Positions 22,670 to 34,391 of a stretch of DNA of 64,000 bases are shown one piece after another. The translations under genes were made by a program, and so were the position numbers. The first letter of the stretch is position 1, and every line of letters starts with the position of its first letter. The DNA is taken from positions 96,372,151 to 96,436,150 of the forward strand of contig OV884060.1 of the NCBI GenBank assembly GCA_930367215.1, read 5' to 3'. Origin of the DNA: Pollenia angustigena. Its lineage: Eukaryota > Arthropoda > Insecta > Diptera > Polleniidae. Below the pieces are notes generated by a model, which was not told the origin of the DNA, ran no database searches, and worked only from the letters and a program-made list of their open reading frames with translations.

Positions 22670-25642
22670 ATGGCAAGCATCCAGGACTTAATAGCACAGC
22701 AGGAGGTAAGGGCCAATAATATTGAAAAGGTCATTTCAACTATTAAAAAGGCCCCACTTGAGAGAAGAACTGAAGAGTTTTACAAGAGCAAGAGGGATGA
22801 ACTGGTGAAGTTATGGCAAGGCTTTGAAAAGGTAGAGAACACCATCCGAAGGGATCCAACTCTAAGCGAAGAAGATCCATACATAATCAGAAACTTCTAT
22901 CAGACCGTCGGAGAGATGTACAATGTGGCAATAGAAAGCGTTGAAGATCAAATCGACAAGCTAAAAAAGAAGCCATCTCCAGCCATAAAGGAAAGGACAA
23001 CTTTACCTATTCAGCACGTCAGTGAGGATGAATCGACAAAGGGACTAGCAAGAAGAGTTGTAGCACGCATGACAGCACTTTCTCGCCTGCTGCAGGGTTT
23101 ATCGTCACTGGAAGAAGGTCATCCACATCAATTTTACGAAATAAAGTCAGACACAATAAGAAGTCTATGGACTCAAATTCAAGAGCTATACGATGAGATA
23201 TGGCAAAAGACAGAAGACCCATCAAGGTTGGGTCTAGAACAAAGCAAATTCGATAATTTAGAAGACTTGGTACAACACTGCTTGATACAATTAACAGTAT
23301 TAGCAGAAAAGCAGCACAAAGTTGTAACCGGCACACCTTTGGATGGAAGTAGCGTAGCAATCAGCAGTTCGTTGCCATTGCCAAAAGTCACGATACCTCA
23401 CTTTAATGGAGATTACGCAAATTGGCGCCAGTTTTATGAACTTTTCATCGAGATGGTGGATAAACAACCCCTTCCTAACGTGCAAAAAATGTGGTACTTA
23501 AAAAACACTCTTTCAGGAGAAGCAGGAAAGCTCATAAGCCACTTAACATTATCTGAAGAAAACTACAAAACGGCATGGATGCTATTGCAAGAGCGTTATA
23601 ATAATAAACGTGTTCTAGTGGCTACATTAGTAGAAAAGATCCTTAGTCAACCAAAAGGTGCAAGTTCTACGTATTCAATTAAAACTCTGCATGATACAAC
23701 AAAAGAATGTTTGTTGGCATTGAACAATTTAGATATCGACACGTCTGCTTGGGATGCCATTATCGTACAACTAATGATGAAGAAACTTGATTACAACCTC
23801 TACGTTCGCTTTATACAGTCGTTAGCCAAGCCGAAAGAAGTGCCAACTGTTAAGGAATTTCTCTTGTTTCTAGAGATGCAATTCGAAGCCATGGAGTCAA
23901 TTGCGCAAAAAGAAAGATCGAATAGTCATCAAAAACCGAACAGAGCTGTTACGTCAGTAACATCAATGCAGAACGACAACTGTAAACTCTGCAACAATGG
24001 CAGACACCTTATTTATCAATGTAAGCGTTTCTTGGCAATGGCAGAATCGGAAAGATTGAAGTGGATACAACAACAAAAATGGTGCGTGAATTGTTTTAAG
24101 ACTGATCACATGGCCAAGGCTTGTACTCATGGTTGCTGCAAGAAATGTAACAGTAAACACAACACGTTGCTACACTTACCTAAGGGACAGATGGGTATAC
24201 GAAGAACCACAACATCATCTGATCAAGTTGAAACTGCAAGGCCCACCACACAGGCTCCAGTTAACGCAGTTGCAGTCTCCTCAGCTTCAGTAAATTCATC
24301 AACAAAAGACAATAACTACGTCATGTTAGCCACAGCAAAGGTCATAATCAAGGCAGCAAACGGAATGTCAAAGGAGTTCAGAGCTGTACTAGATTCAGGC
24401 TCACAAGTCAATATTGTAACTGAACGGCTCATCAGGAAATTATCACTAGCAAAAACAGAATCTTCTTTGTGCATCGACGGAGTCGGAACAATTCAAAGGA
24501 AGGCATCACATCGTGCAACTATAGAAATGATGTCTATAAATAGTGACTTTTCGACAACATTGGAAGCCTTCGTCCTTCCAACTATTATTCCTGCTCAACC
24601 AAGTAGTACCATCGACATTGCTGCCTGGAAAATTCCAAGCAATATTCGCCTGGCAGACCCCAAGTTCCCCTTGCAGGGGAATATAGATATCCTCGGTGCA
24701 GAATTTTACTTCAGCCTCACACAGCCTGGAACAATCAAGCTAGGTGACAATAATCCAGTACTTCAAAATACCTCGCTCGGCTGGATTGTAGGCGGTTCAA
24801 TCCATCACACCAAGGTTCTTTCGTCCGAACCTTTGACATGTGCTATATTTGATGGTGAATCGTCCTTAGAGCAAGCAATTGAGAAGCTATGGAAGCTTGA
24901 TGACATTGAGTCAAGCGAGAAAATTTTATCTCCAGCAGAAAAACTCTGTGAAGAACATTTCAAGTTGCATGTGCAAAACAATGTAAACGGACGTTTTGTA
25001 GTGAGCCTTCCATTCAGGGAAAACCCAGCTGCATTAGGCAAGTCGTACCAGATGGCTTACAATAGATTCATCAGTCTAGAGCAACGGCTTCAGAAAAATG
25101 AAGACATTAGAGTTCAATATGTTCAATTCATGAAGGAGTATGAACAGTTAGGCCATATGGAAAAGGTAAAGATTGATACTATACCAAACCCAAAATATTT
25201 CATCCCACATCATTGTGTGCTAAAACCCGACAGCACTACAACAAAACTCAGAGTGGTCTTCGATGCATCTGCAAAGACTTCGACAGGACTTTTACTCAAT
25301 GATATTATGTATGCCGGGCCTACAGTCCAAAGTGACCTCTTCTCCATTTTACTTCGCTTCCGAATGCCAAAATTCGTGTTTACAGCTGACATTGAGAAAA
25401 TGTACAGGCAAATATCAATCAATCCAGACAATTATCAATACCAATTGATAATTTGGAGAGAAACTCCATCATCATCAATTAGCTATTACAGGCTCAATAC
25501 CGTGACATACGGAACACGGGCAGCTCCATACCTAGCCACAAAATGTCTGCAACAAATTGCTGAAGAAAATGCAGATCGCTATCCACTTGGGGCACGAATG
25601 CTGAAAGAAAACTTCTATGTGGACGATGGTCTGGGTGGATAG
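22670..25642 (+). pseudogene. BEL copy 2 Gag-protease-RT reading frame
   Basis: A 990-codon frame with the same domains as copy 1: DUF1759-type capsid region, zinc knuckles, retropepsin DSGSQ, RT to FYVDDGL. It is one codon shorter because of a 3-base deletion near 24692. It ends at the same position relative to the domains (TAG 25640-25642), so the break predates the duplication or was transmitted with it. Small differences include ATG to ATA near 24523 and a changed dinucleotide near 24803. Confidence 0.9.
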
Positions 25643-28248
25643 TTTGCAGGTAACTCTGGAAATACAAAAGGAACTAATAACAATTCTGGACAAGCACGGT
25701 TTCAGACTAAGGAAATGGTGTTCCAACAGTCCGAAGTTATTAAAAGATATACCACATAAGTGACAACACTAACAAACCAATCAAAACACTGGGATTATAT
25801 TGGGTGCCTCAGACTGACCAGTTTTGCATCAGGGTTAACCTCACTGAATATCCAACAGTTTCAAAACGTACAGTAACGTCAGAACTCGCAAAACTATTTG
25901 ACCCTCTTGGTCTCCTAGCACCTGTCATTGTCCAGGCAAAGATTTTCATCCAGCAATTGTGGCAGCACACCTTAGACTGGGATGAACCATTGTCTCAGGA
26001 TCTCCGCACGGTGTGGAACGACTTCCGCGATGACTTGAAGACCTTAGAAAATTTCAAAATAAGAAGGCACATATTTTTTGATGAAGTTCCTGTCACAACG
26101 CAGCTTCATGTATTCGCAGACGCCTCTGAAAAGGCGTTCGGTGCAGCGGCCTACATTCGTGCAACCCTAAAGGATGGAAGAGTGTCTGTCCGCCTGTTAT
26201 GTGCAAAATCACGAGTGGCCCCTCTAAAGCAACAAACGCTACCTAGGTTAGAGTTATGTGCTGCAGTTGTCGCAGCGCAGCTCGCCCATAAGGTCAATGC
26301 TGAGTGCAACCGTAAAAATCACCAGACATTCCTATGGACTGACTCCGAGATTGTCCTATCTTGAATTAACTCACAGTCATCATCGTATAAAACATTTGTT
26401 GCAAACAGAGTATCCACAATACAGTCTCTGACACTAGCAGGACAGTGGCGTCATGTAAAATCAAAAGATAATCCCGCTGACGTCTTATCCCGCGGACTTC
26501 AACCATCCAAGCTACCTACAAATGGATTATGGTTCCATGGGCCAATGTTTCTTCATGGAAACGAGTCGTTATGGCCATCAAGATTCGCACCTCAACCACT
26601 TAAGGCAGACAACCCTGAACTGAAAAAGGTTGTTATGGCTACAACGATAACACAAAACGACGATATGATATACACAATTAACCACAAAAACTCGTTTGGA
26701 ACATTGCAAAGAATTATGGCATACGTTATACGATTCACAAGGAACACGAGAATACCTGCTCGGGACAGACCAACACATATCTCACTTACCCCAAAGGAGC
26801 TAGACGATTCTCTGCATCTCATTGTGCGTGCTATACAATTTTTGGATTTTGCAGAAGAAATAAGGCAACTACAAAGGAATCAGACAATTGACAAAAAAAG
26901 CCCACTTAATAGCCTCTCACCAATTTTGGATAAGGAAGGTGTTATTCGAGTAGGAGGACGACTAAAAAATTCCGAGTTGCCGCCAGACACAATGCGTCCT
27001 ATGATCTTACCATATAACGATTCCTTGGCAAAGCTATTGTTTATCATGATACATCAAAACAATAAACACTGCGGCCCACAAGCTCTTCTAACCATAGTGC
27101 GACAACGGTTTTGGCCAATAAAAGGGAAAATCACCGCTCGTTCAGTCGTTCAAAAATGTGTCAGATGCACTCGAGCGCGACCACAACTGCATCAACAAAT
27201 CATGGGCAACTTACCACAACCAAGAGTAGTGCCTGCTCGACCATTTATCAACTCCGGTGTGGACTATTGTGGTCCATTTTGGATACACTACAAGATTAGG
27301 GGCAAAAAGCCAACCAAGGCTTACATAGCCGTATTTTGCTGTTTTGCCACCAAGGCAGTTCATCTAGAATTAGTGTCTGATCTGTCAACAGAGTCATTCA
27401 TTGGGGCTCTGAAACGCTTTATAGCTCGTCGTGGCCATTGCCAAAATATCTTTTGCGACAACGCGACAAATTTCGTCGGTGCCAAGAACCTGCTCGAACT
27501 GTCTGAAAGCATACACTCAAAAAAGGCGCAGGAAGCCATCATTACTGCTTCAAGCGCTAAAGGTATACATTTTAGTTTCATCCCACCAAGAACGCCCCAC
27601 TTCGGCGGTTTATGGGAAGCAGCTGTAAAATCGGCAAAGCATCTACTGGTACGTAGCGTGTCAACCGAATCACTGACTTACGAAGAATTGGAAACAACAA
27701 TCATAGAAATTGAAGCCATATTAAACTCACGTCCGTTAACTCCGCTCTCAAACGACCCAGCTTGCCTAGAAGCGCTGACTCCTGGCCATTTTCTCATCGG
27801 TGAAGCTCTTACCTCACAAGTAGATAGCAGAGCAGAAAATCTTAAGGTCTCGGGCGTGTTACATTGGAAACTTGTCTCTCAAATAAAACAACAGTTTTGG
27901 AAAAGATGGTCAACAGAATACCTGAGCGAGCTTCAACATCGCTATAAATGGAAATGCAAGTTCAGCAATTTTAAAAAAGGAGACATGGTAATTATTAAAG
28001 AAGACAACACTCCTATCATGAAATGGCCGTTAGGACGAGTAGTAAACACATACCCCGGAGACGATGGAATCATCCGAGTTGTTGAGGTAAAAACTGCTTC
28101 TGGCCTGTTTAAACGTCCAATACATCGTCTTGCACCACTTCCTATCGACCACAATGTAGAAGAAGATAATGAAACTCAAACCGATCCATCAGAGAATACA
28201 AATACAGAACCTAAAAGCAAAAGGATACGGTTGTCAGAGAATAACTTA
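25643..28248 (+). pseudogene. BEL copy 2 Pol remainder: RNase H and integrase
   Basis: It shares with copy 1 the RT-junction frame changes and the in-frame TGA after the RNase H motif (26362-26364). Unlike copy 1, the H2C2 finger and integrase core are in one open frame from 26545 onward. The catalytic Asp-Asp-Glu motifs and the C-terminal domain are intact. One substitution changes Ser to Leu near 27858. Confidence 0.85.
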
Positions 28249-30047
28249 ATGTTGACATTGTTAACAACATTACTAGTACTTCCAATGATTCTGGGCGCTG
28301 GAATTAATAATGAAAGGTTCGGGTCCAAATTGGGTATTCACTTTGAAAAGATAGCTACAACTTATGTAGCCACAAGTCAGTGGCATCTGGTTGTATATTA
28401 CGACCTATCAACGTATTGGACTGATACAGCTATGTTAGCAAACGGCACTCGCCAGTTAGAACAGCTTTGTAAACGAATAGAACCAACTTTGTCATGTCTC
28501 AACACTATAAAACACCTTCAACACGTAGAAACTGATTTAAATTTAGACAATAGGTTGCTCTACAAATCGAGACAAAAAAGAGGTGCCATTGACTTTGTCG
28601 GAAACATCGCGCACTCTTATTTGGTATACTAGATTCCGAATACGCTGATAAAATGTCGTCAACAATCACAAACCTGCAGGAAGACGATACATTTATGTTA
28701 AAGCTACTGAAGGATCAAACGTCGGTTATTAACTCAACCATGAACATTGTAAAAGAGGAACTGACAACTGCAAAATACAACTTTGATAATCTCCATGCTC
28801 AAATTAACACGATAAGCAAAAATGAAGAAATGATAAACGATGAGTTATATCAGATCAAACAAGTCCAATTGTTCAACTCAGGAATTATGCAACTGTCACT
28901 CATTGCCAACCAGTTACAGAAAATGCAAACACATATCTTAGATGCTCTGACAGATACTCATCACGGGAGAATACATCCATTATTGTTAACTCCAACCCAG
29001 TTAGAGGCTGAAATAAGGCAGATAAAAACACATATGCCTCAAGAGTTAGAATTGCCTGTACCCGAAGATGATTTGTTAGATCTATATAAATTAATGACGA
29101 TAAGAGGAGGTATCACTCAGGAACATGTTGTGTTTAGCATAACCCTGCCACTAATAGACCACAAAAAATTTGAACTATACAACTTAATCCCCATTCCGAA
29201 CGTGATAAACGAGACAATGATAGTTATCGAAACATGCAGTTCCATGCTGGCAATAAACACTATTCACGAACGTTACTTTCCTGTATCACATGATCAACTT
29301 AAAACTTGCGATGTCCTCAGCCAGGACATGTTTATATGCCACAACATACAACTGCAACACAGCGTTGGATCAGAAAGGTGTTCATGCGAAATCAATTTGT
29401 TCAAGAACGTCACTATGCAAAATTGTCATTTGAAGAATCTCTCAGCAAATATAACTTGGGTACCCCTGACTCATAAAAACCAATGGATATACACAACGGT
29501 GTCAGCTACGCAAGCAACAGCAGTTTGCGCTAAAGAAATTATACCGCTATACTTACAGGGTTCTGGATTATTAACCATTAAGCCTGATTGCATTCTTAAA
29601 CACAATTTCATCCATGTGTCAGGCCAACACTTATTATCAACCACGTTCACATCATCCTACACAAGTCTGGGAGATATCTCAGAATTGTCACCTAAATCGT
29701 TCACAAAACCTCAACTCAACAAACCTACCAATTACTCGTCAACACCAGACCAACTTGCCCGGCAGCTTACCAAATTAAAAACAATGGAGCACAAGCTAGA
29801 ACAAATAAAGACTTCAGAATCTGAACATCATTCTAAGTCAACACATGATATAATAGTTTCGTACTCTGCGCTCGTCATCAGCGCAGTAGCCATCATAGCC
29901 ATACTATGGAAGGCCATGTTACGTAAAAGGGTCAGCATGATACACACAAATAAGGTACCCGAACATGAATCACCCAACCAACACACAGCATCACACGAAG
30001 CCGAAACCACGCCCGTACCAACTCCACGCTTTACCATGCAAATTTGA
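28249..30047 (+). pseudogene. BEL copy 2 Env-like reading frame, frameshifted
   Basis: It has the same features as the copy 1 env frame: signal-like start, RQKR cleavage site, Cys-rich ectodomain and one membrane helix. A one-base deletion near 28617, just after the cleavage site, ends the upstream frame at 28632. The rest is open from 28653. This lesion is private to copy 2. Confidence 0.85.
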
Positions 30048-30178
30048 AGTATCGATGACCAGATGAGCAAGCGTGAGAATGAACTTTGAATCATGTTCAA
30101 CGCGACCGTGATTTGTATAAATCTCAACCCTAGCTGCACTGACTCTACTATTTGAACGGTGTTCAACGCGGTGGAGAA

Positions 30179-30795
30179 TGTTAACAAACATACATGTATA
30201 CATTTTATTATTTTATTGTATTACTAAGAAATCACTTCCGTACATGTATTTTTATTCTGTTGACATAATTTTAGTGCATTAACTTTGCTTGCATAATATT
30301 TAGTTTAAATTTTATTTTCTTTTGTAAAATGCATACATCGCAAAATCACTTCCGTACATGTATTTTTATTCTGTTGACATAATTTTAGTGCATTAACTTT
30401 GCTTGCATAATATTTAGTTTAAATTTTATTTATTCTTTTGTAAAATGCATACATCGCAATTTCAAGTTTATCAACCGTTTTGTTTATTAATTTTGTTTTT
30501 ATTTACACCATTAATAATTAGGTCATTCATTTTAAGCATTTTTATTTCCTCATTTATTTGTTATTATTTTAAGCTAAGCATTTTATTATTAGTTAATTTT
30601 AATATAAAAGAAAGTAGTAAATAAAGATTTTTCAGTCGTGTTTTAGTAATCTTATTTGTGTTTCTTTAATACGGCTTCCTTCAGGTTTCAAGTGCTTGTA
30701 AGGAAAAACATTAAAAAGTTAGCGCCAATCTGAATTTATGTGTTTAGATTGAATCACGCTAACGATCATTTTAAGATACGTTTGATACACAAACA
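30179..30795 (+). repeat. BEL dimer LTR 3 (617 bp)
   Basis: It ends CACAAACA at 30795 and is followed by GGAGT. Three substitutions separate it from LTR 2 (near 30472, 30618 and 30652). Confidence 0.95.
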
Positions 30796-31513
30796 GGAGT
30801 TCTTACAGATACGTAGCTTCCATCAACACACCCCAAAACATTTGGAAAACCAGAAATCTTTAAAACAAATTTGATAAAAATTTGTTTCTTTAAAATAATA
30901 TTTACTGTATTCCCTACCTTTTGAAATTCACTGGCCACTGCTTCTTTCTCAGCGTTAGTTTGTGGAAATTTTATCACTTCAGGGGCTACTTCTTCCAATA
31001 AACATTTTATAACTTTTTGAATGGACGTGTGAAGATTTGACAATGACATGTCAAACACATTTGCCACTTCTCTAAAGGTAGTTTTGTTGCCACTGAACCT
31101 GAAATAAAGTTTATGCTTTAAGAATATTATTTTAAATATGTACAAATATATTTTACCATAAAAATTAAAGAACTTGTTTTTCTTCGCTTGTCTGTTTTCT
31201 TCCTCCCTGATATTTCCGGACAATATTCCAATTAGAATACATTTCTAATAGGTACTGTGTACTTTTTCGGGTTAGTCGTAAATTGTTCTTAAACTGAAAA
31301 TAAATAAAACATGTTAAATTTTTAATAAAAACATTTGAAATATGTATGTTTGCTTACATCGTTTTCAGAGTATTGATGAATTACATTTTCAACAAAGTCC
31401 TTAGCTCGCGGTAAAAAGTTTCTTCTAAGCAACACTGCAAATATTTCTTCATCTTCATCTGATGACGAAGATGATTCCAACAAATATTGTATCACAACAT
31501 GTTTTGCTTCCAT
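30796..31513 (-). pseudogene. Harbinger 1 transposase, N-terminal exons
   Basis: The exons are 31513-31358 (ATG at 31513, acidic Ser/Asp/Glu-rich N-terminus), 31293-31157 and 31098 to the BEL insertion at 30800. All splice sites are GT-AG; the introns are 64 and 58 bp. Exon 2 carries the family helix-turn-helix region (RLTRKSTQYLLEMY). Exon 3 carries NKTTFREVANVFDMS and the first catalytic Asp in LGCVDGSYV (near 30815). One in-frame TAA lies at the end of exon 2 (near 31166). Otherwise the frame is continuous with the C-terminal half beyond the BEL dimer. The copy was therefore close to intact when BEL inserted. Confidence 0.8.
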
Positions 31514-31530
31514 ATCAACTACAAAAATTA

Positions 31531-32646
31531 TCTATATATATAAAAGAAAGTCGTGTTAGTTACACCACTTATAACTCAAGAACGGCAGAACAGATTTGGC
31601 TGAAAATTGGTAGGGAGGTAGCTTAGAGGCAGGAGACGGACATAGGATACTTTTGCCCCGCCCACTTTTTTCGATTTACCTAAAATCAGAAAACGGCTCC
31701 ATCGAGTTGACTAATTTTTCTTTCAAATCTTCGTATTAATCCATTTTAAGTTTTCATCGATAGAAAAATTTACCACGCCTACTTTTACGCCCACTTTTTC
31801 TATTAAGTGCATAAATTGAGAACGGCTTGACCGATTTGGACGATTTTTTCTTTAAAATGATCGCCATGGTCCACCTTAGGGTTTTACGGAAAGAAAATTT
31901 TGCCCCGCCCACTTTTACGCCCACTCTTTTCGATTTACCTAAAATCAAAAAACTGCTCCATCGATTTGACTAATTTATCTTTCAAATGTTCGTATTAATC
32001 CATTTTAAGTTTTCATCGATAGAAAAATTTACCACGCCTACTTTTACGCCCACTTTTTTTATTAAGCGCATAACTGGAGAACGACTTGACCGATTTGGAC
32101 GATTTTGATTTGACTAATTTATCTTTCAAATGTTCGTATTAATCCATTTTAAGTTTTCATCGATAGAAAAATTTACCACGCCTACTTTTACGCCCACTTT
32201 TTCTATTAAGCGCATAACTGGAGAACGACTTGACCGATTTGGACGATTTTTTCTTCAAAATGATCGCCATGGTTTAACTTAGGTTTTTACGGAAAGAAAA
32301 TTTTGCCCCGCCCACTTTTACGCCCACTTTTTTCGATTTACCTAAAATCAAAAAACTGCTCCATCGATTTGACTAATTTTTCTTTTAACTGTTCGTATTA
32401 ATTTATTTTACGTTTTCATCGAAAGAAAAAATTACCACGCCTACTTTTACGCCCACTGTTTCTATTAAGAGCATGATTTGAGAACGGCTTGACCGATTTG
32501 GACGATTTTTTCTTTAAAATTATCGCCATGGTCCAACTTATTCTTTTTTGATTGAGCCCATATCCACACCATATGTAAGTTATTTTTTAAAAAAAATTTA
32601 TGATTTATGTTTACTTAGGGCCAGCAACGTAGACCGGGTCAGCTAG
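31531..32646 (+). mobile_element. Non-autonomous Helitron
   Basis: It begins TCTATATATATAAAAG directly after an A (31530) and ends GGGTCAGCTAG directly before a T (32647). This fits Helitron termini (5'-TC, 3'-CTAG) inserted between A and T without duplication. The first 100 bases resemble the common insect Helitron end, with the phrase ACTCAAGAACGGCAGAACAG. There are no helicase/Rep genes. The interior is a set of about 245-bp tandem repeats. Confidence 0.75.
31654..32545 (+). repeat. Tandem repeats of about 245 bp inside the Helitron
   Basis: Units start at GCCCCGCCCAC near 31654, 31901 and 32306, with a shortened unit around 32100 whose middle is deleted. Shared phrases include TGACCGATTTGGACGATTTT, ACGCCTACTTTTACGCCCAC and GATCGCCATGG. 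Confidence 0.8.
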
Positions 32647-32735
32647 TATACATATGAAATTATCACGAGAGACGCACTACAAAAATTATTTATTTTTCAG
32701 AATAAAAAATCCAGCTATTAATCTAGCGCAAGGTA

Positions 32736-32806
32736 AATTCAACTAAAGGTGGTGGCAAGACTACAACAAAACCATAACAAAACTTGCCACCACCTTGTAC
32801 TGAATT
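32736..32806. repeat. Small hairpin repeat in a Wee1 intron
   Basis: Arms 32736-32759 and 32783-32806 are imperfect inverted repeats sharing AAGGTGGTGGCAAG and AATTCA. It is a tiny MITE or hairpin within the first visible intron. Confidence 0.6.
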
Positions 32807-33347
32807 CGCTTTGCTACACTCATGCCCCTTTAATTAAAATGAGTGTTGAGCATGTAGCATTTTTTTTAATTTTAAAGGTAACATCATAAGAAAATAACGG
32901 TTTACACTTTTAAAATATTACATGTTTTTCAGAAAAGAACATAAAAAAATGTAAGAGGCAGAATAAATGCAGAATTTTACTCAGAAAAGAAAACGCCATA
33001 AGTAATAGATCGTTGCAATTGTTTCTCAACAGTGACGAAGACTTCATCAATGAACATGCGCCAGAAATGCACCAGGCTCAAAAACGATTAGCATTTAAGG
33101 ATACCAACATAACCGATTTAAAAAGGAATTTCTTGAATTATCTCTAATTGGAATAGCTGAATTTGGTATGGTTTATCATTGTCTCAATCGTTTGGATGGA
33201 TGTATCTATGCCATTAAGAAAAGCATTAAACCGCTAGCAGGCAGTTCTTTTGAGTAAATATAGGTAGGTAGGTAGGTAGAAAGGCCGGTGTGAAGTCTCC
33301 TTCACACCTTCACCCAGAGACCAATATGGTCCATTGTGACGCCTTAA

Positions 33348-34389
33348 TTAGAGATAGCCAAGAAGGCATAAAGTAGGTGAAAAAGCAGCGAAAGCACAAG
33401 ACAGATCCGAAAGATAGGTAGAAAAGAAAGGAAAGAAAAGAAGGTAAAGGACCAACCCCGAGAGAAATCCCAAATCCGCCCTACGTGGGTTAGCACCCAG
33501 TCTCCCCTCGCGCAGCCAGGCCATCCCCATTACGAATCCTATCAGATTCTCGAGTCCGCAACCCGAGACATTCCCTAATTCGCCCAGGAATCTACTGCCC
33601 AGCCACCTCAACCTGCTACCCTGCAATCTGGGACAGTGGCACAGAAAGTGCCACCCCAACTCCTCAGGGTCCTCGCACAACCTGCATATATCCGATAAGT
33701 CGGATCCCATCCTCACCGCCATCCTGCCTATCATACAGTGGCCCGTGATAATTCCTATCGTGGTCCTAACGCAGACCCTGCTCCTGCCCAACAGCGACAC
33801 CGAATCGGACTTTCTAAGCACCGGCCACAGTGTCCGCGATACCCGACAATCCGTACGGCTCCCCCAGGCCCGATTGGTCACGCTCAGTATCCATTCCCTA
33901 ATTCTACCAAAATAGAAGCCCAATGGAGGCCTAACCGCCTCTACACAGTCAGGATCCTCCATCTCTGAGCCTTGTCTTGCCAACTCATCAGCAATCTCAT
34001 TGCCGCCTATGTCGCAATGACCCGGCACCCAGCACAACCTTAGCAAATACTCCCCTAAGGTTCCCCTCAGAGCCCTCCTACAATCATCAACCAGCCTGCA
34101 GTTCACATAACAGCCCCTTACGGCCATAAGAGCCGCCTGGCTGTCCACATATACAGTGACCTCCGAGCCCCTATTAATGTTGTCCCTCATCAGTTCCACG
34201 GCCCTCCAGGCCCACCAGAACCTCCGCCTGAAAAACACTGCAGTCGTCAGGAAGCCTATATGACCTTCTTATGTTCAGATCCCCAATGTAGACCCCTGCA
34301 CCCGTGCCCCTCATCTTCGAGCCATCTGTGAAAATAGCAAATCCACCAAATAATCTGCTCCTGCCCGACCAGCTCTCCCTAGAGGGCAT
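33348..34389 (-). pseudogene. LINE ORF2: RNase H and C-terminal zinc finger
   Basis: RNase H motifs are present: Asp in IFTDGSK (near 34325), Glu in VFQAEV (near 34230), Asp in VYVDSQAAL (near 34145) and His in WVPGHCDIGGNEIADELA (near 34020). A CRLCEDPEELGWHFLCHC finger lies near 33685. A frameshift between the Glu and second Asp motifs (about 34215) breaks the domain. RNase H is what separates this LINE from Jockey and CR1-type ones. Confidence 0.8.
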
Positions 34390-34391
34390 TA

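Larger units (their letters stand above)
13226..30795 (+). mobile_element. Tandem BEL/Pao retrotransposon dimer (3 LTRs, 2 bodies)
   Basis: The order is LTR 1, body 1, LTR 2, body 2, LTR 3, all in the same orientation, with one 5-bp target duplication (GGAGT) outside the whole array. Each body holds a leader with 57-bp repeats, gag, protease, reverse transcriptase, RNase H, integrase and an env-like ORF. The bodies are nearly identical. Differences seen include a 3-base deletion in copy 2 (near 24692), one frameshift private to each copy and a few substitutions. Inactivating changes shared by both copies are described under findings. The env-bearing single-frame layout resembles the roo group of BEL/Pao; that placement is inference. 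Confidence 0.95.
11212..31513. mobile_element. PIF/Harbinger element 1 (interrupted by BEL dimer)
   Basis: Two convergent genes, a Myb/SANT-like DNA-binding protein (+) and a DDE transposase (-), are the standard content of a PIF/Harbinger transposon. The limits given are those of the genes. Terminal inverted repeats and the 3-bp target duplication could not be located; a Helitron starts only 18 bp beyond the transposase start. Without the 17.6 kb BEL insertion the gene block is about 2.7 kb. Confidence 0.7.

Noticed and set aside
31654..32545. Independent satellite array
   Set aside because: The repeats are enclosed by Helitron-type ends, so they are better explained as its interior.
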